From assembly GCF_020382885.2 (NCBI RefSeq), contig NC_058501.1, forward strand, positions 13,489,501 to 13,553,500: a stretch of 64,000 nucleotides of DNA, written 5' to 3'. The position numbers were made by a program, and so were the translations under genes. This DNA comes from Scatophagus argus (taxonomy: Eukaryota; Chordata; Actinopteri; Scatophagidae). A model generated the notes under the pieces. The model was not told the DNA's origin. It saw only the letters and a list, made by a program, of their open reading frames with translations, and did no database searches. Positions 1 to 11,910 of the stretch are shown piece after piece. Numbering within the stretch: position 1 is the first letter of the stretch; each line of letters starts with the position of its first letter.

Positions 1-11
1 TCTCCCTGCAG

Positions 12-3000
12 AGTTGTGTCCTGCTGTCCATCTCCACCGGTTAGTTTCGCCGACCGCGGGGCAGTCACTGAAGCAGTCTCTGTTTTGAAAGCAGCTAAAA
101 GACCCTTAATCATCATTGGCAAAGGTAACATTAAATGAAACATGTTAAATGTCTCTTGGAATATTGCCCTGAATAAGCTAGAATCCCTACATTTCCTCCA
201 TCCCTCAGTCAGAGTAGTACATTGCGTCAGTCATGAAGAGCCTTGTTGTGCATAAACAGGAGCAGCCTACGGCCGAGCAGAAACCGCTTTGAGGCAGTTT
301 GTGGAGATGAGCGGTCTGCCGTTTCTGCCCACCCCCATGGGGAAGGGGGTCCTTCCTGATGATCATCCCAACTGTGTGGCTGCTGCACGCTCAAGGTCAG
401 CCCTCTTTTCACTATAAAAAATGTGAGGGAATCAAAAAAAAAAAATCTACTTTTATATGTAAGAACCATTCTGAGCCTCCAACACTCATGAATGGCTGTA
501 TATTATGCACAGATCATTGGTATAAATACAGGTTTTTAGGAGTAAATATAAACATAAACTCAGTAAAATGTACTCTTGTCCAAAAGCCAGGTTGGCAGCA
601 TAACTGAAGTCCCAGTCCACAGTCTGTGGTTCTGTGTCAACTTTTTAAATTGCTGCTAATACGTTGCCGGGCAGAGAATAAGTCTGTGTAATAATATAAA
701 ATCTGTGTTAAATTGAACACATTAAGTAAATAATGTATTAAGTAAAGTTTTGTATTACACCATTTATTTATTTGTTTGTCGGTTTTGTTTGTCTTCACGC
801 ACCGTTGCCCTCACCTCCATGGTTTCTGCGATCCAAGAGCTCTTCTCCAGGCTGATGTTGTGCTTCTGCTCGGAGCCAGGCTGAATTGGATCCTGCATTT
901 TGGTCTGCCACCCAGATTTGACCCCAATGTCAAAATCATTCAGGTATATAAATGACCGAGCCAGATGTCTTTGATTTCTGCAAAATCATGTTGCCTTTGA
1001 CATGTTCAAAAATACTGTCTAGAATATCTTACTTGTATAAATCTAACAGTGTATGTACATGCTAACTTCAGCATTGGTTGAAAATAAAATTGTATGCAGG
1101 TTGACCTTTGTGCGGAGGAGATGGGGAACAATGTGAGGCCGGCTGTTGCTCTGCTAGGAGACATCAATGCTGCTATGACTCAGGTAACTGCAAATGATTC
1201 ACCTGATGTGCTTGAAATATAAACTATAAGAGAACAGCTTAGTGAGTGTGTGGAAAGTTGTTATGTCTTTGATCTGTTTTTCTTTAGCTCCTGGAGTGTG
1301 TGCATAAAGACGGCTGGAAATATCGCTCTGATACAGAGTGGTGGAAAACACTGAAGGACAAAGTTGCTGCTAACGCGAAAATATCAAAGGTGCATTTAAA
1401 CTGTCGACAAACCTGTGACATGTCAATGCATGTTGTTTCTCTGTCTTTTTATCAGTATACCACATTGATTTAATGCAAGAATGCATTTGATCCATTTAGA
1501 TGGTGTATATTGTATTGTTATGTATGCATGCCCTTCTTCTATCCGCAGACGCTCGCTCTTCAGTCCACAGTGCCCATGAACTACTACACGGTGTTTCATC
1601 ACATTTCCCAGCTGCTGCCACATGACTGCATCATTGTAAGCGAGGGTGCAAATACTATGGACATAGGACGCACTATGCTGAACAACTACCTACCTCGACA
1701 CAGGCAAGACAGTCTCATTAAAGCAGTGCTTAAAGGAGCACATCTCAGTTGTGTTATGTGTTTAAACTCAACTGTACACAAGAATGCACATTCTGTAGGG
1801 GGGGGGTTATTAGAACAGTTAATTAGAACAGCTAACAGTCTGTTATAATGTAGGGGTTTGAAGTAACATGTCGAAGTTTCAAATTAAAAGTCAAATAACA
1901 GAAAACACAGAGATATATTATATACTCTTAACTGATAATAAAATTGTTGAAATTATTTTAAAACAAGAGGCATTAATTATTCCTCGTACTAATGACCCGA
2001 AGAAATATGTACAAGGCTTTTTCTGCTACAAACTATGGATACTGTATCGTCCTTCAAAAATTCACCTATTTCACAACCTCTTGTACAAACTGTCAGGGAG
2101 CTGTAACAGTTTTCACACGATCAGGTGCACTTTTATTCCTTACAAGCAGTTAATTCCAAACAAAACAATCATGCACCCACGTGTCCTTTCACTGTGACAG
2201 ACTAAGGTAAGCTTTAAAGTCTCTGGAAATTTTAGAATATTGTTGTTAGCTAATCCCGATGATCCTGCAGGTTAGATGCTGGTACGTTTGGAACAATGGG
2301 AGTAGGCCTTGGTTTTGCAATAGCAGCAGCTGCTGTGGAGAGAAGCGAGAATGCTAAAGGCCAAAGGATAGTCTGTGTGGAGGGAGACAGTGCCTTTGGA
2401 TTTTCAGGCATGGAGGTTGAAACCATGTGCAGGTGGGTTGGTCGCCTCCCTTTCTAGACAATATATACACTTCAGTCCCTACTGTTTCTTAATTATACTC
2501 TCTTTTCTTAACAGGTATAATCTACCTGTTGTCATCATAGTGATCAATAACAATGGTATTTACAGTGGAGTGGATCCTGATACGTGGAAAGAAATGGCAA
2601 AAATAGGAGATCTGGCTTCTATGTGAGTCATATTGTAGGCCATCAGTTCATCACAGTGCATTCACTATTATGGTTTCCTGCATATAATCAGCTGTGAAAT
2701 GTAATGAAAGATATCTTGGATCATCATATTGCTTGTCAGAGCCCCACCTGTGGCCCTCCTACCTGAGGCACGCTATGATGAGGTCATGACAGCGTTTGGA
2801 GGTCGAGGGTTCCTGGTGAGGACCGTGGAGGAGCTGCGCAGTGCTTTACAGCTTAGCTTAAGTGATTGGGAGCGACCAAGTCTGCTTAATGTGCTTATTG
2901 ATCCCTCCTCTGACAGAAAACAACAGGTAACTTTCACAACTATATATAATAATATATGAGTCATCTCAGTCATCCTGAGAAGTACAGGTTAAACTGAAAT

Positions 3001-4277
3001 AATCCAGATTTTTATTGTAAAGTTGAAGTCCCCATTAAGTTGAAAGGCTTCTTCAACTGTAACGATGGAATCGGTCCTGTGGAAGTGCCACACCCTCTGC
3101 TGGTTGAGGGTGTAATTGATGCTGCAATGCAACTGTTTTGGTGCTTAAAATGTTATCGTTACATCAGTTTGTCAGGTTTTTCTCCAACACAGTCAGTATT
3201 GAGGGTTTCTTGTCTGCCATTTGAATTTATGGTGAGACATTTAAGCTTTGCAATAAATGTTAATGACTGCATCCACATGTCCAGGCTAACCCTTAACCAA
3301 AGCCCCTAACAGGTGAAATGTGGAGGGCCTAAGGCTGCTCAAAATCACAGCTCATGCACACTTTTTGCTGACTTCTGGAGAATCGGGACTGAAAAGAAAC
3401 CTGGCATTGGCCCTAACGTTTAAGATCTTAAGTCTCATCCCATACCGCATTTCATTCCCTTGAGGCCCAGTGCCCTTGCAGACATGGGGTGATGACAGTG
3501 AACACTTCAGGCTCATGACGGAATGTATGACCAGAGGTTGCAAGGCAGACTCGGCGCCTGTTTCTTTTTTACCTGATGCGCCACAGGAAGTAGACTGGGG
3601 CGAAGATGGACAATGACTTGAATGACATTGACAGTCACAGCAGTAAAGCCCAATTAAAAGCTGCAGCGTTTCGACTCTTGATTAGTGTAAAGCAACAAGC
3701 AGCTTGTTGTTTACTTGACTCTCATCTCTTCCTTATAGGTTTATGTGACTGACATGCCTTGCTTAACAGTAATCCATGCACTCCAGGTGCACACCAGAAT
3801 TGTTGTATTCCAGTCACATCCCCTGCACCTCACACCAACCTGACCTTTCTATTTCAGAGTCCCCATAATTAGAAAGCATAGTCCTCTGTGTTTATGTTGA
3901 ATGTATCCATGCAACCCCTTTGCTGACATGTTTGAAGGGCGTATTGAAGGCTGTGTCCATGGTGCCGAGCTCCATGGTTACCAGTAGAAAGACTTAGTTG
4001 TTAGTCCCCTTATTTGAGGTGTGTTGCCCTCATTGTCTGCTTCCTGACTGTTATCCATATTCAGGTTTAAAGTTAAGTCAAAGACAATGGATGAAGATTA
4101 ACTATTTTGTCTGGCATAACTTTTTGAATGAATGTCAAGACTAAATGGAGTCAACATGCACATGTGCCACAAAAGGCCCAATAGAAAAAAGAGCTCTAAC
4201 ATCTCAGGAGGTCTAATGTAATGCTGTGTTGTCTGTGTTTCCAGGAATTCCCTTGGCTCACACGCTCCAACTTATAG
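12..4277 (+). CDS. HACL1: 2-hydroxyacyl-CoA lyase 1 (partial, 3' part)
   Basis: Peroxisomal thiamine-diphosphate enzyme that cleaves 2-hydroxyacyl-CoAs in alpha-oxidation of phytanic and 2-hydroxy fatty acids. Visible exons: 12-124, 260-395, 838-943, 1100-1183, 1288-1389, 1549-1703, 2271-2432, 2515-2622, 2740-2926, 4245-4277. They splice in frame to 394 residues; about 185 N-terminal residues lie left of the window. The order of conserved blocks matches human HACL1: [47 protein letters not shown], then the ThDP/Mg site [13 protein letters not shown]...NNNGIY. The protein ends LTRSNL, a type 1 peroxisomal targeting tripeptide (human ends SNM). The intron after 1703 starts with GC, not GT, and the acceptor at 837 is a plain AAG. 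The only similar family, ILVBL, lacks this C-terminal signal. Gene identity is near certain; the exon starting at 12 is cut by the window edge. Confidence 0.96.
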
Positions 4278-4342
4278 ACTGAAAGAGGGATCTTCTTCCT
4301 CTGTTCAGAACATTATCAGACCAGAAGTCACAGTTTTCCTGT

Positions 4343-4373
4343 GCAGCTTCATACTGGGAAAGTATGAAGCTGC
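4343..4373 (+). other. Perfect 12-bp hairpin in HACL1 3'UTR
   Basis: GCAGCTTCATAC (4343-4354) and its exact complement GTATGAAGCTGC (4362-4373) flank a 7-base loop. It lies 66 bases after the HACL1 stop, so it should be in the mature mRNA. No run of U follows that would suggest a terminator, and the flanks do not extend the stem. Confidence 0.8.
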
Positions 4374-4579
4374 TTTTGTTCTTTGTAATTGTTTCCATGA
4401 AATAATTAAATATTTGTATTAATTCTTACTACATGGTAGATTTAAAATGTTTAGAACAAAAACAAAACATTTTTATATATCCAATGAACATCCTTTATGT
4501 CAAATCAGTGTTTTTACTTTCTTTCACATAATACATTTCAAGGTGATAATTATGAGCATAACATGGATTATAAGGGCTC

Positions 4580-4585
4580 AATAAA
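4580..4585 (+). terminator. Candidate HACL1 polyadenylation signal
   Basis: AATAAA about 300 bases after the HACL1 stop codon, followed by A/T-rich sequence. It is the first canonical signal downstream of the gene. The cleavage site itself cannot be read from sequence. Confidence 0.55.
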
Positions 4586-4599
4586 CTTTTAAAAATGCT

Positions 4600-5363
4600 G
4601 CAAAAGTGATGATGTAATTTTATGGTCAACTTGTTGTTAAAAATGTGTCTGCAGACACATAAATTTACACCTTCCTTTGAACTCGCACCTTGTTTTTATG
4701 TGAATACAGGCAAAGCTTAGAAAAAATGAGTGAGTGTACAGTGTGATCAGTTTTTATTAGGTTAATATTTGTGTGTTAATTTATGTCACAGTGCATCCTT
4801 ACATAATCATGTGCAGACCTTAAGCATGAGAGTTGATTTCACTCATGCTCATTTAGTCTAAGTAAAACAAACAACTTTCTCATTGCTTCTGTTGAGAAGT
4901 AATGTTGTCTCTATTACTAATTTGTTTATGGCTCTCACATCCCCCAGAGAGCCTCCTTAGAAATCCAGGCACTTAATTTTTTGGGACAGACTGGAAGGAA
5001 AAATAAAAGCAAAGGCCTGGCCTGGACTAAATGGACTCCACAATGCAGAGGGGGATGCACAGTACTGACAAATCAGACAAAAACAAATACGAGACTAGTA
5101 TACTGATGAGAGTCGCCTGAGAGTGCACAAATGAGACCCTCATGCCTGTTTGAATCTCTTTCAGAAATGCCCACCATGGGTTGGTCATAATAAGTCTCCC
5201 TACGAGAGCAGTGGAAACAACAAAAGGCACCCCCTGCAGTAGTAGAGATCTAATATTGGCACCCGTAGCAGCTGGCAGGCTGTCTCCTGTAATTTTAGCG
5301 CACACTGATGCAGAGGAAAGATTTAATGGGCATTGGTCGGCGTACCCTCATCTGAGGGCGTAA
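4600..5363. other. HACL1-COLQ intergenic spacer
   Basis: No exon-like reading frame matching a known family was seen. The antisense open frame at 5027-5305 has no recognisable protein signature. The spacer should contain the COLQ promoter near its right end, but no TATA box is obvious. Confidence 0.5.
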
Positions 5364-5438
5364 AGGAGGCAGAGCAGAGCGAGCAGAGAGGGAGGGGAGC
5401 AGAGGGAGAGGACAGTGAGGAGAGAGGGAGAGAGAAAG
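5364..5438 (+). repeat. Purine-rich (GA/GGA) tract upstream of COLQ
   Basis: About 75 bases almost wholly A and G on the + strand, ending some 58 bases before the COLQ start codon. It is low-complexity sequence in the 5'UTR or core promoter and could act as a GAGA-type or Sp/KLF-rich promoter element. That role is inference. Confidence 0.55.
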
Positions 5439-5495
5439 CAGCGTGTGAGGGCTGCTGTGGCTCAGAAGTAAAGTCAGGCAACTATCTGGAGCAGC

Positions 5496-8400
5496 ATGAC
5501 TCTTCTAACACTTGGACTGTATCTGCCCCTCTGGTTTTGTTGTGGCCTGGCTCAGTCTTCTTTTCCGGACAGTTTTATTTCATTCCCAACAGGTAAGGAT
5601 GTTGTAATCCCAAGCCTGATCCTCTGTGTATGTGTCTGCGTGGGTGTGTGTGTGTATGAGGAAACTGTGCTGTACATACAGTGCTATGCATGCACAGGTG
5701 TGGAGAGAGTTGGGCTGTAAAAGCATGGATACTAAATGTCTAGTTCTAGGGTTCATTTTGAGCTTATTATGTTTGTAAAATACGCTTGTGTTTATTTTCT
5801 TGTCACCCATGAGGTAGCCTTCAAATGCCTCTATAAATAGCAAGACCAGCTCCAGTCCCTCAGTGAGAGGCACAGGCACCCAGCTCTAGGAACTCTGCTG
5901 GACCGGTGTCATGATTTGACAGTTTGCACCTGTTTAGCCGTTACTTATGCTGCTTATGCATGCTCAAACCTCTTTTATTTATCCAGTTTTTTTTATTGAA
6001 TGTGTGGGATATTTGTTGATGATGACATGACATGACGGGCCTCAGTCGTCCATGCATGCCCATGTGTCTCTCTTTAAATCAGGATTCACGATCAGTTGTG
6101 GCATAAATTAAGACAGCACATTAACATGACCTGTTGCGATTGTTTCCTCCTAATGTCGACACCTGGCGTCACTGCCTGCATGCACACCTTGCACAGCTCT
6201 CAGACCCCAAGAGCAGCAGAGGAGATTCAGCCCATGCTGTTTACTGAGTCCGCCTCCACCCCCACTGTTTCCTCCACCCCCTTCACTTTGGCGCCGCCAC
6301 GCTCATGTGAGTCAAAGTCATGTGACTTTCTCTTGTGGAATATCTGTCTGTTGATATGTCCTTGGGTGATATCCAAACTACTTACTGTCTTTTGACCCCT
6401 GAATGACACCTTTAAAATACTCAGTTGGCGGAGCACATTTGCAGGAAGGAACGACTTAGCAAGCCGTTTGCTGTGGGTTGGGACTTATTGCTTTAAGAAG
6501 GGATGAATTACAGACACAAACTTTTTAATCAAGACCATAAAATTATAAAGGAGTCAATCTGTTGGTTCTCTTCTGTGCAGCATTTGTGTCAAAATTGAAT
6601 GGCTATTTTTATTTGCAATCTACAGAATGAGGACATTTCATATCATGGTGGTGACTCAGAGCAGGGCAATGAGGACAAAGGTTCTGCCTGTGTTCGAGGC
6701 CCCCGTGGACCTGCTGGTCCCCCTGGGATTGAGGTAGGATCCGTGCTCATCATGGTTACCCAGCATTAACACTGTACTTTAGATCTGCTATCTTGCCTTC
6801 ACCATTACATTCCAACACACCTCCAACAATTCGACTGACTGTGTTACTTTCGCGTTGGGGTCTGCATAGGTTCAAGGCGTCAAGAATTAAGACTCCTGCA
6901 CTATATTACCCCCCGTCTTCCCTCCAACTTGACAGTTCCTGCAGTGGACGGGATGGGGATTTCTCTGGCCCTTGCAACACAGCAACCCATTAACGCTCTA
7001 CATTTAGCTCAGACACAAATAGCCTTTTTCCACTGTCTGCCAGTGTGCCACACATCATTCTCAGAAACCGTCCGAAGAGCTGTCTGCCTGGAAAGGCGTA
7101 CTGGGTTGCGTAAATTCCAGGGATTACCAACACAAGCCTCTGTTTGTGTACTCTGGTGATGAAAGATATTAAGACATTTTGGTTCAGTGGGTGCTTGATA
7201 TGCCAACATTTCAGAAGCAGGATTACCAAATCATTTTTAAAGCTTTGCCAATGTCAGGCTTTTACAGCACCAGCTGGAGTGTAGCAGCAATTGAATTTAT
7301 CAGAAGAGACCCACAAGGTAGTTTTTAAATCAATAGTGGCTGCTCAGCCTTTAGCTAATTGAAACTGCAGCTGTGGGTTTCCAGAAGCAGTCGTGCCTTT
7401 GTGGTGGGATGTTGTGGGAAAAAAAACTAATTTAGATAGATATCTGTGTGATTTATGAGCATATTCAATAAATTTATTGTTTTTTTTATGCTCATCAGGG
7501 GCCACCTGGATTACCTGGGATAGGAGGGCCTAAGGGAGAAAAGGTAAACAGTTTACTTCCCCATGTTCTAGTTCCAGATAATTTGTGGGCTCATTATACA
7601 CTTTACAAGCTGCTCATTATTTTGGAAGCTAGAGTCCACTTAACCTGTCGCACACAAAGATACTTGCTGAAAGTGTATTAAATAACCGCTGTCCTTGTCC
7701 CCTCCTCCGCATCCTGTTGTCAGGGAGAAATCGGAAGACCTGGGCAAAAGGTGAGAGTCCCCATTAATCACTCCATATTCTCCGCTAAGTGGATTTATTC
7801 AAAAATGAGATGTGCTGCCTCCGCCTGCTCACTAGCTGTAACTCAGAGTGCTGCCAGTGCCTGGTTGTGTGCTCCAAGAAATTGTGAGCAAGTACAACCT
7901 TGACAGGAGACAGCACAGCCACACTGACAGGACGCAAAGGGATGCAGAGCTGCTGAGACAGGCTGTTTTGATGGCAGACAGAGTTAACATGCAGGTCTCC
8001 TCTCACAGAGGGAAATTGCCTCTCTGTTGACCCCACAAAGACACCCAGCATCATGCCTCCCTGTCAGATGCCCCTCCCTCTCGCACACGGCTTTATCGAA
8101 AGCTCCGGATGCAGGGTTTGATCAGGGCGTGCGGGAGAGAAGTGATCTCCCTAAATGATCAGTCGTTGTGATTGAGCAGTGAAAGCGGTCCGGTGGGAGA
8201 GCTTCAGCTGACTGGTGGCCTGACTGAGCAGCTTTGCAGCACTGCAGGGCAATTTAGTTTAGTGCTTCAGCCAGGTCATAAATCATTTTATTTCCCACAA
8301 GCATGGGCTCCTGTTCTATATACAGCCCATCATTTAATTAAAGAGAGCAAAGTGACAGGGCTCGTTAAAGTCATTCTCCCCCTCCCCCCACGTGTGCAGC

Positions 8401-11400
8401 AGTGTCTGATAAACACCATAACAAGCAGGCTGTCAGCTTATGCAGCAAATCCTGCAGTTGGATTTTTTTTTTCACCTGCAAAGCATATGGACATTTCATT
8501 AACACTTAACTGCCTCTTTAGCTGTGGCAGTCATTGTTTTGTTCGTCTTAAAAGGTATCTGAGATCATGTGTTCAATTTGATTTCTCCTGTTAGGGTCGG
8601 ACGGGTCCTCCTGGCCTTCCTGGGAAGCAGGGACCAGCTGGATGGCCAGGACCAAGTGGGCCCAAAGTGAGTAAGTCAGTCCTCATAACATAGATGATGC
8701 TATAGTGACATATGGCATGACATGAGACCAGCAGGAGCCAAGATAAGGGAATGTGGATTAGCGTTAGCTCTGTGCCATTTGTGCAATGAAACATGTAACA
8801 TGAAGATAATCTTTTTTATGTTGACGCTTGATTGAAATAGTACAAAAGTACCTGCACTCTCGTCAGTACTCACAATGTGTTCGTTTGGGGGTGGGGATGA
8901 TATTTTGAAAAGAAGCCAGTCCACATTTGTCTTATTGCTCATGTTTTCCTCCTGTGTCAGGGTGAGAAAGGTGACCCAGGGCTGATGGGTTTACCTGGAG
9001 CCAGAGGACCAATTGGGCCACGGGTATGATCTATGTTATGTACACCACTGATGTGGGATGATCTCACTTTCAAAGTACTTCATTTCATCTTGGATATTTT
9101 CTTTCTTTAACTGTAGGGTCTGCCTGGGTATAAAGGGGAAAAGGTATGTGGCTATTTTTGTGATTATCATTGAGTAGAAAATGTAATAAGATAAAATGAT
9201 GAACATGTTTTCTGTTGTGCATGTTATGTAACACACTGTAATCTGTTCCATCAGGGTTCACGAGGTGATCATGGCGAGAGAGGAGTGAAAGGCGACAAGG
9301 TGGACAGTTTATGACTGGGGTTCTTGCAAATGAATGTAGTAGAGCTATAGTGCATATGTACACATGTATACATGTAATGATAAATGTATATGTGTGATTT
9401 ACTGTTCTTTATCCACAGGGTGCAATGGGTTTCCCAGGGATGCTTGGACAAAAAGTGAGAAATGCATTCACACAAGAAGGAGTTTTTAAATTTGCTCCAC
9501 TGAGTTGCAGCTTTCCAAATCTGATTTGAGTTGATCTGATTTGTTGTGCAGGGGGAAATGGGTCCAAAGGGAGAACCTGGAATCTCAGGAAACAGAGGAC
9601 CCACAGGCCGACCAGGAAAGAGAGGCAAGCAGGTGAGGAGGTTGTGGGAATGTGACATTCTGGTTGCATTGTTTTAAAACCGTAATGTATTGAATCGTGC
9701 CTCCACTTTGACTGCACAATGGGATCTTTTGAGCAGAGGAAAAGTAATTGTTGTGGAGCAAATAGATTAAGCATGCAGGCAAAACTGAAAGTGCACGGAG
9801 CAGAGATGTTGCTTCCAGTAGCAAACATGCATGTAATTCATTATATTTTTGTTATTTATTATCTGTTGTTGTTATTTGTCTGATAATTATTTCTTAATTA
9901 AGTTAATTATAATTTATATTCATGTGAAAAAGTTATGTGCTCAGAATGTAAACATTATGTAAAGGAATGTTTTAAAATGTATTTATTTTGAACATGTTTC
10001 AGGGAGTGAAAGGAGACCTGGGTAGTGTTGGTCCTATGGGACCTGCAGGCCCCCAGGGCCCTGCAGGCCACCCTGGTCCTCCTGGATTACCTGCCACAGG
10101 TGAGAACTTTTTCTGAGAAATGTCACAACAGACTTAAAACTCTTTGAAGATGCTGTTTTTAAAATGAACATACTGTTCAGTCGGGTCATGAATTTGAATT
10201 TGTACATGCTCTGTTCTCTGAGAGTGTGTGAAACGCTGCTGTGAGGAGTAGCAAACACTCCTGTCAGCAAAAGGGAAGCACACTTTAGACCAGTGTAAGA
10301 GGTAACACCGGTAGTTGTATTTAGCACCGGAGAAACTTTATCTCCTGAGACGAAACTAGATGCCGTCTTCATGACATCATGTTATAAAAATGGATTCACA
10401 GATGGCGAGCCTCCATACAGTTTTACAAGTATGATGTCAACAGATAGTTGATGTGACATTTGTTATCTTGATGAGGTTCATGGATGAACTGAGTTTATCG
10501 TGTTTGTGTCTTGATAGATGAATAGAATAGCCTGTATTCTCACACTTGACTTTGACTATAAAATATTTTGTGATGTCTAAGTCAATTTTTCTGCTTGCCT
10601 TTTTGTACTTCTTGTCTTTTTATTTAGTATTTCCTCCTCTCTCTATGTGTTTAGGACTGTACATGGTTGGAACAAAGGGTGCACGTGGTCCACCAGGGCC
10701 TCCTGGAAAGTGTAGCTGCAGCTCTCTCAGTACTTCTCCATTTGATGATTATCCCTCCAGAGGAAACTACCCCAAAGTACCAGCGGTGAGGACTTAAATG
10801 CGAAATGGCATTCATTTATCATATTTTTATCATGGGAAAACTCACAATTAGAATTTAATTTAAGGATTTTTATCAAAATGTGTATTCTGTGTTTATTTAA
10901 TATCGCTGGCATTATGCAATGAGATGTTATTTTGACTTGGGGTTGTTGAGTTTTAATAACCTCTAAGTTAATTATTTAGAGAGAAAAAGTTTTGAAAGAT
11001 AAAAATATGCCAACCAGGGAGATGGGTATTGCTTGGGGACACATAATGTCAGCTGAAAAATTAAATTTTGATGCTCACTATCTCAAAATTTTACTCCATC
11101 GGGACTCAGGCCTATAATTTAAAACACACTTAATAATGGAAGCATTTCCTCACTTTGCCTTTCGTTCAGATATTCGTTGTGAGCAATGAGGAAGAGCTAG
11201 AGCGCCTTCACGCAGACAATGCTCTTGCATTCCGCAAGGACCAGAGAGCTCTTTATTTCAAAGACATTGATGGCTGGCTGCCAATCCAGGTATCAGTGCC
11301 TGCTGCAAAATCACATTATTTCATTTTCCACACTTTTCAAGCACATTTTTTCCTTTTGTTTAAAACTTTTTTTTAAACTCTGTAAAAGACTTTTCCATTC

Positions 11401-11910
11401 CAGTTGACACCGTTCCAGTCCATGGAAAACGCACCTGATGATGAAGGTTACTGTGGTGATGGGATAGTGCAGATTTCCAGCGGCGAGGAGTGTGATGACA
11501 GAAACAGAGTTGTCACTGACGGCTGCGTCAGTAAGTCATGTGTCCGTGTTAGGTAGTGTATAATAGCTCTTTCGTTGTACTTTCGTGTGCATGTATAACG
11601 TGACGCCCTCCACCCCTGCTGTCTCCCCTTACCACAGAGTGCAAACATGCCTACTGTGGAGACGGATACCGCTATGAGGGTGCTGAGGAGTGTGATGGAA
11701 AGGACTTTGGATACCAGACATGTAATTCATATCTTCCAGGGTAAGCACAGTGTGCAACTTTATGACAAAACCTTTCACTGTTTTTTTTTTTTTTTGACAT
11801 GTGAGACTGACCCAGATGTTGTTTTTCTTCTTCTTTGCAGGTCATATGGTCACCTCAAGTGCACACCCTACTGCGTTATTGACTCCACAAACTGCAAGTA
11901 CTTCACTTGA
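5496..11910 (+). CDS. COLQ: Collagen-like tail subunit of asymmetric acetylcholinesterase
   Basis: Secreted collagen that gathers acetylcholinesterase tetramers and anchors them in the basal lamina of the neuromuscular junction. Seventeen exons: 5496-5592, 6197-6306, 6626-6733, 7499-7543, 7724-7750, 8595-8666, 8961-9023, 9117-9143, 9255-9299, 9419-9454, 9552-9632, 10003-10099, 10655-10785, 11170-11289, 11404-11530, 11638-11740, 11841-11910; all phases fit, giving 452 aa (human 455). Order: signal peptide starting [14 protein letters not shown]; proline-rich attachment domain with [16 protein letters not shown] at about 46-61; Gly-X-Y repeats from about residue 94 to 289, mostly in short exons of whole triplets (27-81 nt); then a Cys-rich C-terminal domain with two CGDG repeats, ending CKYFT. 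Heparin site KRGK (233-236) is intact, but the first site reads QKGR where human has RKGR. The start chosen is the first ATG before the signal peptide; the exon 2 acceptor at 6196 is the only one I found that keeps frame. Confidence 0.97.

Noticed and set aside
5027-5305. Antisense 92-aa frame with hydrophobic stretches between HACL1 and COLQ
   Set aside because: No recognisable family, no splice structure and no promoter; hydrophobicity alone is weak evidence.
8172-8594. 140-aa open frame in a COLQ intron
   Set aside because: It ends at the COLQ exon acceptor and shows no domain, signal or similarity; likely chance.
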